Notes: generated by a model not told the origin, from the sequence alone. 64,000 nt of DNA from an uncultured Lachnospiraceae bacterium (GCA_910585295.1 CAJUDE010000023.1:52233-116232); one strand, 5' to 3'; shown: positions 8,695 through 17,641, counted from the stretch's first letter. Numbers and translations are program-made.

Positions 8695-9954
8695 TCACTC
8701 CCCGCCCATTAGCACTTCCAGCGCTTTCAATACCTGGTTGTCGTGCATTGGGTTATAAATTTCATCTTCCCCTTGATATTCGTATTCCAATTCAATATCT
8801 GGGGCAATCCCAACATCATGGATATAATTCCCATTTGGTGTAAAATATTTTGCCATGGTGACTTTAACGGCACTCCCATCCGTCATTGGGATAATAGTCT
8901 GTACAATCCCTTTCCCAAAAGAAGTGGTCCCTATCAGCGTGCCGTAATTGTAATCCTTAATTGCCCCTGCAAAAATCTCAGAAGCGCTGGCGCTGTTCCC
9001 ATTAATCAGTACCGCCATTGGGATATCCATACATTTTGCATCGGACTTATAATCAGAACGGTTGCCATATTTATCTTCCGTATATACCAAAATGCCTTCC
9101 GGCAAAAACGCATCCAGCATTGTGCAGACAGATTTCAGCACGCCGCCTGGGTTATCCCGCAAATCTATTATAACAGATTCCATCCCCTGCCCCTTCAGTT
9201 CTTCCATAGCCTCGGAAAACTGTTCGGGTGTGGATTCCGAAAATTCTGAAATCTGGACCAGCCCCACATTCCCTTCTAACATTTGCTGTTGCACGGTAGG
9301 GACCTCAATCTGGCGCCTCTCTACATCCAACTCAACATGGCCTTTTTCGCCGCTGCGCAGCAATTCCAGATGCACCGTTGTCCCTTCTTCCCCTTTGATA
9401 TGGGTCACTAATTCCGACAACTCCATACTGTCCCCTTCAATATCCCCTACCTTTACAATCACATCCCCATCCTTCACCCCGGCTTCTTCTGCAGGGGTCC
9501 CTGGATATACATGCAGGATTGTGACAACCTTCGTATTAATATTCTGGGTCAGCACCGCGCCGATGCCGTAATACACCCCTGTTGTGCTTTCATTGAAGGA
9601 TTTATATTCCTCTGCGGTATAGTAAGCAGAATATGGGTCGCCTAACCCATCCACCATACCTGCATACATCCCCTCCACCAAAGCCGCCTTATCTATCTGT
9701 TCATAATAATACTGGTCAATTAAATCAGCGATTTCACCTGCCTTCTTTTCCACTCCCTCCTGCAAAATCGCTTCCTTGCTCCCGTCCTCTTTTTTAGAAA
9801 CCACAGGTTTTTGGCTCCTTGCACGGACGCCCAGCCAAATCCCCACGGCTGCCAGGGACGCTACCAGCAGCATAGAAAGCGCCCCCACGGCGACTCCCTT
9901 GCCAAACCCTGATGCATTCTTCCCTTGCGGGCCAAAATATTCTTCGTTATCCAT
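8695..9954 (-). CDS. ctpA: S41-family carboxy-terminal processing protease with PDZ domain
   Basis: The 419-aa membrane-anchored protease has one N-terminal transmembrane segment (about 20-43), a PDZ domain (about 120-200) and an S41 catalytic domain. The Ser-Lys dyad is visible as GNSASASE (Ser323 by spacing) and FGKG (Lys348), 25 residues apart as in CtpA/CtpB. It acts outside the cytoplasmic membrane, probably on cell-wall hydrolases or their regulators. Its place directly after ftsE-ftsX is common in Firmicutes and suggests a link to FtsEX-controlled peptidoglycan hydrolysis. Confidence 0.92.
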   Translation of the reverse strand: MDNEEYFGPQGKNASGFGKGVAVGALSMLLVASLAAVGIWLGVRARSQKPVVSKKEDGSKEAILQEGVEKKAGEIADLIDQYYYEQIDKAALVEGMYAGMVDGLGDPYSAYYTAEEYKSFNESTTGVYYGIGAVLTQNINTKVVTILHVYPGTPAEEAGVKDGDVIVKVGDIEGDSMELSELVTHIKGEEGTTVHLELLRSGEKGHVELDVERRQIEVPTVQQQMLEGNVGLVQISEFSESTPEQFSEAMEELKGQGMESVIIDLRDNPGGVLKSVCTMLDAFLPEGILVYTEDKYGNRSDYKSDAKCMDIPMAVLINGNSASASEIFAGAIKDYNYGTLIGTTSFGKGIVQTIIPMTDGSAVKVTMAKYFTPNGNYIHDVGIAPDIELEYEYQGEDEIYNPMHDNQVLKALEVLMGGE

Positions 9955-10029
9955 TTGCTTCCTCTTTTCCTGATTCTAATTTCTGCCATTATCCCTCTGT
10001 TGAGGAGGCTGGCTTGTAAGGCGCTTCTT

Positions 10030-10938
10030 TTAAACTTTTAAATGCTTACGGATGGTCATGCGGCTTCCAAGGAACCCAATGCCCACCCCTAATATCAGCC
10101 CAACTGGGACTAAAGTGGAAAATACCTTATTTACCGGAAGGAATTCCAGCATGCCGCTTAGCCAAAGGAATTTTTCCCCTACATAAACGATAATCCTGCG
10201 GTACATCTGGTACAAAACAAGCAAGGGCAATGCAGAGCCAATCACCCCAATTAAAATCCCCTCCACAATAAACGGAGCGCGCACAAAATAGTCTGTTGCG
10301 CCAATCAATTTCATAATGGCAATCTCCTCACGCCGGACTGCAATGCCGATGGTAACCGTATTGCTGATCAAAAATACTGCCACACAGAGCAAAATCAGGA
10401 TAATGCCGGCAGACACATACCCAATCAGGCGGTTAAAGTCTGTCAGCGTATTTGCCGCTAAGTCAGAACTTTTCACTTCCTTCACCCCGTCCAACGACTC
10501 AATATAGGTTACCAAAGACTCCTGCATGGAGATATCGTTCATATACACTTCATAATGGGCGGAATTCGCAAGGGGGTTATCCTCTGCAAACCCTTCCGCC
10601 ATTTCTTCCACGCCTTTAAAGTAAATTTTCTGGAAATTCTCCCATGCCGCCTCCGCGGAAACAAATACTTTATTTGATACTTCCACACGCTTGCCAATCT
10701 GCTCCCCTACCGCGTCCATCTGCGCCTGGGTCGCGCCGTCCACAAAAAACACTGTGACGGCAACCCCTGATTCCACTTCCTTGACTACGCTCTGAAAGTT
10801 CACAACCACAGAATAAAAAATACCAAATAGGAAAATACATGCAGACATTGTAGCAATGGAGGCCAGGGAAAACATCTTATTTTTCCAGATATTCTTCGCC
10901 CCCTGCCTTAAGGTATACCAAAATGTGCTAATCCTCAT
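10030..10938 (-). CDS. ftsX: Cell-division ABC transporter permease FtsX
   Basis: FtsX is the membrane half of the FtsEX complex, which transmits ATP hydrolysis to extracellular peptidoglycan hydrolases. The 302-aa product has an N-terminal membrane segment, an extracytoplasmic loop (about 55-165) with the usual VTVFF and EVKSSD segments, then three membrane segments and a C-terminal tail. The start at MRISTFWYTLRQG lies 11 bp inside the end of ftsE, and TFWYTLRQGAKNIWKNK is typical of the family. A longer open frame exists but would sit well inside ftsE. Confidence 0.95.
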   Translation of the reverse strand: MRISTFWYTLRQGAKNIWKNKMFSLASIATMSACIFLFGIFYSVVVNFQSVVKEVESGVAVTVFFVDGATQAQMDAVGEQIGKRVEVSNKVFVSAEAAWENFQKIYFKGVEEMAEGFAEDNPLANSAHYEVYMNDISMQESLVTYIESLDGVKEVKSSDLAANTLTDFNRLIGYVSAGIILILLCVAVFLISNTVTIGIAVRREEIAIMKLIGATDYFVRAPFIVEGILIGVIGSALPLLVLYQMYRRIIVYVGEKFLWLSGMLEFLPVNKVFSTLVPVGLILGVGIGFLGSRMTIRKHLKV

Positions 10939-11611
10939 AGATATCACCTGCCTGCTCGTCGTCAATGACAACGCCTTTCCTCATGGTAATGACGCGCTTG
11001 CGCATTGCCTTCACAATATCCAGGTTATGGGTCACCACCAAGACGGTAGTCCCGCGGTGGTTAATTTCTTCTAACAGCTTCATAATTTCCCATGCATTAT
11101 GGGAATCCAAATTCCCAGTAGGCTCATCTGCCAGCAAAATCTTTGGTTCATTGACCAAAGCCCTGGCAATCGCTACCCTCTGCTGCTCCCCGCCAGAGAT
11201 CTCTTTGGGGTATGACTTATATTTCGCGGCTAACCCCACCATGGATAAGACCGCTGGGACTTTCCGGCGCATAACCTTCACCGGGGTGCCTACCGCCCTC
11301 TGGGCAAAAGCTACATTTTCATAGACGTTCCTGTCTTTCAGCAGCCTGAAATCCTGGAACACCACGCCAATATTACGCCGGAACCGCGGGATATCCCTAT
11401 GGCGTATATTCCCAAGCTTCTGGCTATTGATTGTAATGCTGCCCTTGGTTGGCTCCAATTCCTTTAACAGCAATTTAATCAGTGTAGATTTCCCAGAACC
11501 GCTGTCCCCCACCACAAAGACAAATTCCCCAGCCTCAATCGACAGGCTCACGTCATTTAACGCGGGAATCCCGGCAGAATATGCTTTACTGACATTTTCA
11601 AGTTTTATCAT
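10928..11611 (-). CDS. ftsE: Cell-division ABC transporter ATPase FtsE
   Basis: The 227-aa ABC ATPase shows Walker A GDSGSGKSTLIK, the Q-loop GVVFQDFRLL, signature SGGEQQRVAIARALVNEP, Walker B ILLADEPTGNLD and the H-loop VTHN. This is the standard FtsE length. AGGAGG lies before the ATG. It is the first gene of the ftsE-ftsX-ctpA cluster and follows the PucR-type regulator by 15 bp. Confidence 0.96.
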   Translation of the reverse strand: MIKLENVSKAYSAGIPALNDVSLSIEAGEFVFVVGDSGSGKSTLIKLLLKELEPTKGSITINSQKLGNIRHRDIPRFRRNIGVVFQDFRLLKDRNVYENVAFAQRAVGTPVKVMRRKVPAVLSMVGLAAKYKSYPKEISGGEQQRVAIARALVNEPKILLADEPTGNLDSHNAWEIMKLLEEINHRGTTVLVVTHNLDIVKAMRKRVITMRKGVVIDDEQAGDIYED

Positions 11612-11626
11612 GTAAGCCTCCTAAAT

Positions 11627-12715
11627 TTAATAATCCAAAGATTCCATATATTTCATATACTTCACAACCATCAACGCAATTTTAAACGTGATGGCGTCTT
11701 CAAACACCCGCAAATCCAGCCCTGTGCTTTTTTGGAGCTTATCCAGCCGGTACACCAGCGTATTGCGGTGAATATAAAGCTGCCTGGACGTCTCGGAAAC
11801 GTTCAAGCTGTTCTCAAAAAATTTATTTATTGTAGTAAGCGTCTCTTCATCAAATTCGTCTGGGGATTTCCCATCAAAGATTTCCTTAATGAACATTTTA
11901 CACAGTGGAATTGGGAGTTGGTAGATTAAACGGCCAATCCCCAGAGTGGAATACGCAATCACATGGCGTTCCTCAAAGAAAATCTTCCCCACGTCAAGCG
12001 CCATCCTGGCTTCCTTATAAGAGCGGGACACTTCCTTAATCTCATTTACGATTGTGCCGTAGGCTATGTGGATCTCCATCTCGCCCCCAGTGTGGAACAA
12101 GCTTAAGATCACCTCCGCCGTCTTATTCAATTCTTCATAACCTTCGTTTTCCAAAACTTCTTTCACAACGATAATATTTTTTTCATCCACCGCTGTTATG
12201 AAATCTTTGGATTTCCCCCCTAACAAGCTTCTGACTTTCTCCAGCTCATTCCCGTCTTTCTCACGGTTTGTCTCTATAATAAAGACCACGCGCCTGGCCT
12301 CTGTATCAATATGCAGCTTTTTTGCACGGTTATAAATATCTACCAGCAGCAGGTTATCCAGCAGCAGGTTCTTTACAAAATTATCTTTATCAAACCGTTC
12401 TTTATACGCCACAAGCAAATTTTGTATCTGGAAGCTGGCAATTTTCCCAATCATATAAACATCTTCGCTATCCCCATTGGCAAGCAGGACATACTCTAAC
12501 TGGTGTTCATCAAATACTTTAAAAAACTGGCATCCCAAAAATACCTGGCTGTCCGCAGGGGATTCCACAAATGCCAGAGCCGCGGTGACATAGCTGTCTG
12601 TATCCTGAAAAGTTGCCGCCAGTACTTTGCCTTCGGTGTCAATAATACATAAATCAATTCTGGTAATTCCCTTTAACCCATCAATCGTACTTTGAAGTAT
12701 CTGATTCGAGATCAT
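11627..12715 (-). CDS. PucR/CdaR-family transcriptional regulator
   Basis: The 362-aa protein begins with a CdaR-type sensor region (MISNQILQSTIDGLKGITRIDLCIID) and ends with the PucR C-terminal helix-turn-helix (NVSETSRQLYIHRNTLVYRLDKLQ). CdaR-like proteins regulate sugar-diacid use in enterobacteria. In Firmicutes the ligand is often unknown. It is not beside any sugar-acid genes; it sits just upstream of ftsE on the same strand, which makes co-transcription likely and a different role possible. AAGGAGG precedes the ATG. Confidence 0.85.
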   Translation of the reverse strand: MISNQILQSTIDGLKGITRIDLCIIDTEGKVLAATFQDTDSYVTAALAFVESPADSQVFLGCQFFKVFDEHQLEYVLLANGDSEDVYMIGKIASFQIQNLLVAYKERFDKDNFVKNLLLDNLLLVDIYNRAKKLHIDTEARRVVFIIETNREKDGNELEKVRSLLGGKSKDFITAVDEKNIIVVKEVLENEGYEELNKTAEVILSLFHTGGEMEIHIAYGTIVNEIKEVSRSYKEARMALDVGKIFFEERHVIAYSTLGIGRLIYQLPIPLCKMFIKEIFDGKSPDEFDEETLTTINKFFENSLNVSETSRQLYIHRNTLVYRLDKLQKSTGLDLRVFEDAITFKIALMVVKYMKYMESLDY

Positions 12716-12818
12716 TTGCTTCCTCCTTTTTCATTCCTTCTCCACGCTGTATTCTGCAAACTCCCAGCTTCCCTTCCTGTCTTTCCTTGTTTCTTTCTTA
12801 ATATCGTCAACTTTCACA

Positions 12819-12847
12819 ATTATATTTTGCTTATTTTAGGAAAACAA
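12819..12847 (-). promoter_or_regulatory. Probable sigma-A promoter for the regulator-ftsEX cluster
   Basis: TTGTTT, 17-bp spacer, TATAAT on the minus strand, about 100 bp before the PucR-type gene. The minus-10 is perfect and the minus-35 is weak. Confidence 0.5.
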
Positions 12848-12880
12848 AACAACTTAATATGTATTTTAATGCAATAGCAC

Positions 12881-12923
12881 AAAAAAAGAAAGAGGAAATC
12901 CATATTTTTTTATGCATTTCCTC
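12881..12923 (-). terminator. Intrinsic terminator after yitT
   Basis: On the minus strand GAGGAAAT pairs with ATTTCCTC around an A/T-rich loop and is followed by TTTCTTTTTTT. It would end the wecG-yitT transcript. Confidence 0.75.
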
Positions 12924-12977
12924 AACTTTTTTCAAAATATGGCGTCTTTTTCCATGGGCATAGTATACAAACATCCC

Positions 12978-13859
12978 CTAATGTTTCTTATACTCAATAA
13001 ACCCTTCCCCCAGGACTTCCCTTACATCCCCTACAATCACAAATGCGTCCTGGTCAATCTGATGCACCAATTCCTTTAAAAGCACAATCTGTTTCTTTGA
13101 CACCACACAGTAAAGCATGCATTTGCGCGCGCCAGAATACATCCCCCGTGCCTCTAGCCCAGTTACGCCCCTGTCCAGCGTATCCATAATAAGCTGGGAC
13201 ACTTCTTCATATTTATCTGTGATAATATACGCGGCTTTGGAAAATTTCATTCCTTCCAGAATAGTGTCGGTCACCTTGGATGCAATAAATATAGACACAA
13301 TCGCATACATGGATGGGCGAAGCCCAAATACATACAGCCCGGCCAGCACAACCATGCCGTCCAATACCTGCATAATCTGCGCCACGGAATAATGTTTTAG
13401 CTTGCGCTGAATTAGTGCGGCAACCATTTCGGTGCCTCCGGTGGTGGCATTTGCCCAAAGGATCATCCCCATGGCCACGCCTGAAAGGCAGCCGCCAAAC
13501 ACTGCCGCCAACGTATAATCCCCACTTACAAAATCCATTTCTGGTATCACATACAGCCAGGCAGAGAGCAATGCGGTGGCAACCACTGTCCTCCCGATAA
13601 AACGCTTCCCCATAACTTTCCATGCAATTACAAATACTGGCACATTTAACGCCATATTAGCAAACCAAAGGGGGATCCCGCCTTCATAGACAATCTCGGT
13701 CAACTGCTTGAGCAGGATTGAGATGCCTGTAAACCCTCCTGTCACAAGGCTAATCGGGTCAAAGATACATTTAATGGCGAAGGCAAGGAGCCCTGTGCCT
13801 GCTATAATCACCAGATACAAAAATACTGGAGACCGTTTATAAGTGAAAAATTTCTCCAT
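12978..13859 (-). CDS. YitT-family membrane protein
   Basis: The 293-aa protein has five or six N-terminal membrane segments with the family signature GGFTGISILLKQ and WANATTGGTEMVAALIQRKL, then a C-terminal soluble DUF2179 domain (KAAYIITDKYEEVSQLIMDTLDRGVTGLEARGMYSG). The family is widespread in Firmicutes, and its transport function is not established. GGGGGATAA lies before the ATG. It follows the glycosyltransferase gene by 10 bp, so the two form one operon. Confidence 0.9.
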   Translation of the reverse strand: MEKFFTYKRSPVFLYLVIIAGTGLLAFAIKCIFDPISLVTGGFTGISILLKQLTEIVYEGGIPLWFANMALNVPVFVIAWKVMGKRFIGRTVVATALLSAWLYVIPEMDFVSGDYTLAAVFGGCLSGVAMGMILWANATTGGTEMVAALIQRKLKHYSVAQIMQVLDGMVVLAGLYVFGLRPSMYAIVSIFIASKVTDTILEGMKFSKAAYIITDKYEEVSQLIMDTLDRGVTGLEARGMYSGARKCMLYCVVSKKQIVLLKELVHQIDQDAFVIVGDVREVLGEGFIEYKKH

Positions 13860-13869
13860 TTATCCCCCT

Positions 13870-14547
13870 TCATTCTTCTTTTTTATGGTAGCGTGCCATC
13901 AAGCTGTGCATCAGGCTTTTTTGGATCAATTTCTTTGCAAAGCCTGCCACCTCGGACACCCCTTTCTTGGATGCATAATTATTTCCAAGCCCATACCAGA
14001 TTTTCACATTCAGCTTCTCCTTATTCGCCTTTAGGAAATACTCCTGCTCTGGCGTGGATATCACAGAAAATATCACATCTGGCTCCGCAATATTAATTTC
14101 ATTAATTACAGTGTCATAATCCCCAACGCATTCCATAAGCGCATAGCTGCCTGACACAACAATCCCCTCGTAATGCTCGCTTAGATAATCCTCAAGCGTG
14201 TGGAGCTGCTCTGTGGTATCCCCCAGCAAATAAGCCCTCCGCCTGTTTTGGGCGGCCCTCCCCAGAAATTCCTTCATAAATATATTGTCTGTGGTCTCAA
14301 TTATCCTCTGCTGCGAAGTCTCCTCTGCCGCCTTTAAAATTTCCTTATCACTGATAATTGTAAGCTCTAAGCTTTCAATACATTCCTTTAACTGTCCATC
14401 TTCCTGGGCTTTGACCAATGTCTCCATGGAAATTGTCCCAACTGTCTTCATCATGGTACTGTCCAGAAAACCCTCAACTTTAAGCATTGCTTCCTGCACC
14501 GTATCATTATCCAGAGCCATTCCCAGTATCTCTAACTTTTTACTCAT
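13870..14547 (-). CDS. WecG/TagA/CpsF-family glycosyltransferase
   Basis: The 225-aa protein matches the GT26 family: KTVGTISMETLVKAQED, an LTIISDKEIL strand, RRAYLLGDTTEQLHTLEDYLSEHYEGIVVSGSY and PDVIFSVISTPEQEYFL. Members transfer N-acetylmannosamine or related sugars in wall teichoic acid or capsule pathways. The conserved DG(x)G(V/I)V active-site stretch of TagA is poorly kept here (SLELTIISDKEIL), so activity is uncertain. There are no neighbouring polymer genes. Its ribosome-binding site (GGGTGT) is weak. Confidence 0.75.
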   Translation of the reverse strand: MSKKLEILGMALDNDTVQEAMLKVEGFLDSTMMKTVGTISMETLVKAQEDGQLKECIESLELTIISDKEILKAAEETSQQRIIETTDNIFMKEFLGRAAQNRRRAYLLGDTTEQLHTLEDYLSEHYEGIVVSGSYALMECVGDYDTVINEINIAEPDVIFSVISTPEQEYFLKANKEKLNVKIWYGLGNNYASKKGVSEVAGFAKKLIQKSLMHSLMARYHKKEE

Positions 14548-14600
14548 ATAACACCCGTTTCTATTTTTACTGATGCTGAAAATGTGAAAAGTACTCTAGA

Positions 14601-14629
14601 AGTATACCAAATGAAGGAAACTTTTTCAA
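14601..14629 (-). promoter_or_regulatory. Sigma-A promoter for the glycosyltransferase-yitT operon
   Basis: TTGAAA, 17-bp spacer, TATACT on the minus strand, about 55 bp before the gene start. Confidence 0.7.
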
Positions 14630-14736
14630 CCACCCTTTTTTATAGATATATTGATTAATTTTCTGATATTTTAATGCTATTTTTTATTTTGTTTGTATAT
14701 TTAAAAGTCAACATTTTTCCCTCCATTTCCCAAAAA

Positions 14737-14905
14737 TTATCAACTTTATCACAACTTCACAAAACGCGTGTTCTTATTTTTTACTATGTAAACCTGTTTA
14801 TTCACATGGGATTTTGTGGATAATGTGAATAACTATGTGTATAACTCACTTTTTTGGACTTTTTGTCACCATTTCATGTGGATAACTTTTGGATAACTTT
14901 ATCCC
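14737..14905. other. Cluster of DnaA-box-like 9-mers in AT-rich DNA
   Basis: Two exact copies of TGTGGATAA (complement of the consensus DnaA box TTATCCACA) lie at 14815-14823 and 14877-14885. Near matches are TGTGAATAA at 14824-14832, TGTGTATAA at 14836-14844, TTTGGATAA at 14888-14896, TTATTCACA at 14798-14806 and TTATCACAA at 14746-14754. The surrounding 400 bp is strongly AT-rich. This is the look of an origin or another DnaA-binding locus, but no dnaA, rpmH or rnpA lies nearby and genes do not diverge from it. Confidence 0.65.
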
Positions 14906-15042
14906 TGTTTTGATAATTTTGTGCATTTTTTTCCATTTTTAAACTGGTACATTTTTCTAGGAAATTTGGTAAAAATCTATTTTTGAAAATATGTAGAATT
15001 GTAGGACAATTTGTCGAAATTTAAGGAATTTCCCATAGAATA
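14906..15042. other. AT-rich intergenic DNA with no gene
   Basis: This is the rest of the roughly 700-bp gap between the glycosyltransferase and the NlpC/P60 gene. It is rich in T and A runs, holds no open frame worth calling, and could act as an unwinding region for the adjacent DnaA-box cluster. Confidence 0.4.
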
Positions 15043-15198
15043 AAAAAGAATCCTGCTTTGCAGGATTCTCCGCCTGCGGCGAGCCGCCCCCGCGGCATAT
15101 TCCTATTCCGCCGCAGCACCCTCGCTTCGCTGGGGCAGACCCTGCGATAACTTGTTTTCATCTTATTAGGAAATCAGGCAGATTTCCTAATAAGATGA
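15043..15198. repeat. Intergenic palindromic repeat, family 1 copy A
   Basis: The element consists of a GAATCCTGC / GCAGGATTC hairpin, a CGCCTGCGGCG block, the core GCTTCGCTGGGGCAGACCCT (15124-15143), and an 18-bp perfect inverted repeat with arms at 15158-15175 and 15181-15198 (TCATCTTATTAGGAAATC and its complement). Copies B and C share the same order of modules. Confidence 0.85.
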
Positions 15199-15232
15199 AA
15201 AAAGAACCCGCATCACTGCGGGTTCTTCTTAT
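15199..15232 (-). terminator. Terminator of the NlpC/P60 gene
   Basis: GAACCCGC pairs with GCGGGTTC, followed on the minus strand by TTTTTTC. It lies 13 bp after the stop codon. Confidence 0.8.
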
Positions 15233-15245
15233 CCTGTTATTCTAT

Positions 15246-16469
15246 TTAGAAAATCCTTCTTACTGCCACAATCGTCCTATAATTTGCCGGGGATGTATAC
15301 TTAATGCCGGTAGCTTCTGTGCTGGCATGCACAATGGTGTTCCCGCCAACATAAATCCCTACATGGCCACTATAGCATACAATATCGCCTGGCTGCATAG
15401 CATCTGCGCTAACGCCGTACCCAACTCCTGCCAATGCACTGGAAGAATGTGGAAGGCCAACGCCAAACGCTGCATATACGCTCATTACAAACCCAGAACA
15501 GTCAGCGCCGTTTGTAAGGCTTGTGCCGCCCCATACATATGGGTTGCCTACGAACTGGCAGGCATAATCTGCAACAGCTTGTCCGCTTCCACCGCTTGGT
15601 GGGTTATATGTACGCCCGCCTCCGGAAGATGAACCGGAAGAAGATCCAGAAGATTTAGAAGAACTGGAACTTGAGGACCTTGTAGCCGCCCTTGCTGCTT
15701 CTTCTGCAGCCCTGCGCTCTTCTTCTTCCTTCTTAAGGCGTGCTTCCTCTTCTTCTTTGGACTCTGCCACTACGTAATGTGTGCTGCAATCTACAAATTC
15801 TTTGGATACCCATCCATCCCCTTCTTCGATTGCCACTTTAACCCATCCGTCTTTCTCTTCCACAACGCTAAGCTCTTCTCCCTGGGGAACTTGTCCCAAA
15901 AGCTCTGCATCTGTGCTTGAGTCTGCACGGACATTCAATGTTTCAGTTGTGACGTCTGCTACCCTGTACCCTACAGATTTTGCTAAATCTGCATCGCCAA
16001 GGACAAGGAACTCTGCCTTTATGTAGCCTTCCACATTACCGGAGTGGATCTTATACCAGTCGCCTTCTGTCCCAAGGACGGTACATGCGGAATTGTTATA
16101 TAACTTGCCAAGCACTTCTCCCTCTTCCCCTGGAGTGGAGCGGACATTTACATAATTGTCAACCTGTGCGATTGCGATATCGTCATATTCTGATTTCTTA
16201 GGCGTCTCATTCTTAACCTTATCTACAGAAGTGTCAATTGCCTGCTGCTTTGGCGCAAGGGAATTGACAAAAATTTCAGTTACGCCTGCAATTGCGGAAT
16301 CGCCTTTCTTAGTATCTTGTTTATTGTCTCCCTGCACCTCCTGCGCCGCTGAAATCAGCTCCCCAGCGCCAGCGCTTACTGCTGCGTGGGACACGAAAGA
16401 ACTGCTTGTCAATACAACTGCTGCGGTCAGGCAGCAAGTAGTTGCCTTTCTAATTGAATTCCTGTTCAT
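15246..16469 (-). CDS. Secreted SH3-NlpC/P60 peptidoglycan endopeptidase
   Basis: The 407-aa wall hydrolase starts at MNRNSIRKA, set by GGAGGG 5 nt upstream. It has a signal peptide ending near SFVSHAA and two bacterial SH3 domains (VDNYVNVRSTPGEEGEVLGKL and TTETLNVRADSSTDAELLG). A charged helix and a Ser/Gly-rich linker follow, then a C-terminal NlpC/P60 domain. Catalytic residues are visible: Cys in GADCSGFV, His in SGHVGIYVGG and a second polar His in IVHAS. It would cleave gamma-D-Glu-diamino-acid bonds in stem peptides outside the cell. It has its own consensus promoter and terminator, so it is a single-gene transcript. Confidence 0.93.
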   Translation of the reverse strand: MNRNSIRKATTCCLTAAVVLTSSSFVSHAAVSAGAGELISAAQEVQGDNKQDTKKGDSAIAGVTEIFVNSLAPKQQAIDTSVDKVKNETPKKSEYDDIAIAQVDNYVNVRSTPGEEGEVLGKLYNNSACTVLGTEGDWYKIHSGNVEGYIKAEFLVLGDADLAKSVGYRVADVTTETLNVRADSSTDAELLGQVPQGEELSVVEEKDGWVKVAIEEGDGWVSKEFVDCSTHYVVAESKEEEEARLKKEEEERRAAEEAARAATRSSSSSSSKSSGSSSGSSSGGGRTYNPPSGGSGQAVADYACQFVGNPYVWGGTSLTNGADCSGFVMSVYAAFGVGLPHSSSALAGVGYGVSADAMQPGDIVCYSGHVGIYVGGNTIVHASTEATGIKYTSPANYRTIVAVRRIF

Positions 16470-16553
16470 ATAACCCTCCATCATTGTTCCATCTTTTATA
16501 AGCATGAAGCCCCTTTGGGATTCTTCATTTGTTACAAATTTATTACGGAATTT

Positions 16554-16582
16554 ATTATATCAAGGAGGGCTGTTTCTGTCAA
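16554..16582 (-). promoter_or_regulatory. Perfect-consensus sigma-A promoter of the NlpC/P60 gene
   Basis: TTGACA, 17-bp spacer, TATAAT on the minus strand, giving a leader of about 80 nt. Both hexamers match consensus exactly, which predicts strong vegetative expression. Confidence 0.88.
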
Positions 16583-16670
16583 CTGAAATCTTTTACAAAA
16601 AAGTTGCAATATTTCGACTAATATTGTCATTATTTGCTTTTCCCTGTATTTTAGGCTCGGAAGCCTTCTT

Positions 16671-17582
16671 TTACTGCAGGATATATTTTTCTGCTGAGGT
16701 AATAGCATTGGCGCCATCCGCTGCAGCAGTGACCACCTGCCTAAGCTGCTTGGTCCTTACGTCCCCGGCTGCGAAAACCCCTTCCACATTGGTCTTGGTA
16801 TCTTCCCCAGCCATAATATACCCATCCGCATCCTGAGCCACAAGGTCTTTTACAGCAGAAGAGTTCGGCTCTATCCCAACGGCGATAAACACTCCTTGGA
16901 CTTTAAGTTCCTTTTGCGTCCCATTTTCTTTGTTGTGGACCAGAATAGACGACACCTGGCCGTCCCCCTCGATGGCAGTTACCGTGCTGCCCAGCACAAG
17001 CTCGATATTCTCCGTTTCCTTTACCTTTTCCTGTAAAATCCTAGCCCCCCGGAATTCGTCCCTCCGGTGTATCAGGTAAACCTTTGCACATCCTCTGGCT
17101 AGGAACAAAGCGTCCTCCAATGCCACGTCGCCTCCGCCGACCACCGCAACTTCCTTCCCCCTAAAAAATGCCCCGTCACAAGTGGCGCAATAGGAAACGC
17201 CCATCCCCGTCAGCTCCTCTTCCCCCGGGACACCAAGCCTGCGGTGCGTTGCGCCAGTTGCAATAATCAGGCTCTTCGCCTCATAATCCCCCTTTTTCGT
17301 GGACACCACTTTTTTATCCCCATCCATCTTGACTTCAAGCACTTGGGCATTGACCACTTTGGCTCCCAGGCTGTCTGCATGGGTACGGAACTTCTGCCCC
17401 ATCTCAAACCCTGTAATCCCCGGAAGCCCTGGATAATTATCTACCTCATACGTGTCTAAAATCTGCCCTCCGCTCAAAGGCTTCTCCTCGATAATCAACG
17501 TATTGAGCCTTGCCCGCTGGGCATAAATCGCTGCGCTTAAGCCAGCGGGCCCGCTCCCTAAAATAATCACATCATACAACAT
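16671..17582 (-). CDS. trxB: Thioredoxin-disulfide reductase
   Basis: The 303-aa flavoprotein reduces thioredoxin with NADPH. It shows an N-terminal FAD loop (GSGPAGLSAAIYAQRA), the redox-active CATC in SYCATCDGAFF, an NADP-binding GGGDVALEDALFLA loop and the C-terminal FAD motif GVFAAGDVR. The start is at MLYDVIILGSG, 5 nt after AAGGAGGG; the longer open frame upstream reads through the yjfB promoter and is not coding. It is divergent from yjfB. Confidence 0.95.
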   Translation of the reverse strand: MLYDVIILGSGPAGLSAAIYAQRARLNTLIIEEKPLSGGQILDTYEVDNYPGLPGITGFEMGQKFRTHADSLGAKVVNAQVLEVKMDGDKKVVSTKKGDYEAKSLIIATGATHRRLGVPGEEELTGMGVSYCATCDGAFFRGKEVAVVGGGDVALEDALFLARGCAKVYLIHRRDEFRGARILQEKVKETENIELVLGSTVTAIEGDGQVSSILVHNKENGTQKELKVQGVFIAVGIEPNSSAVKDLVAQDADGYIMAGEDTKTNVEGVFAAGDVRTKQLRQVVTAAADGANAITSAEKYILQ

Positions 17583-17612
17583 AAAAACCCTCCTTATTCC
17601 GCTTAGATTATA

Positions 17613-17641
17613 TTGATTTTTCCTTTTTCCCATGCCATAAT
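17613..17641 (+). promoter_or_regulatory. Sigma-A promoter of yjfB
   Basis: TTGATT, 17-bp spacer, CATAAT on the plus strand, 72 bp before the start codon. Confidence 0.65.

Noticed and set aside
8642..8698. Longer start for the FIST protein
   Set aside because: The upstream GTG overlaps the ctpA stop but lacks a ribosome-binding site as good as GGGAG before the internal GTG. It is kept only as an alternative.
14737..15042. Chromosomal origin of replication (oriC)
   Set aside because: The DnaA boxes fit, but dnaA, dnaN, rpmH and rnpA are absent and gene direction does not switch across the site. I keep it as a DnaA-box cluster, not as oriC.
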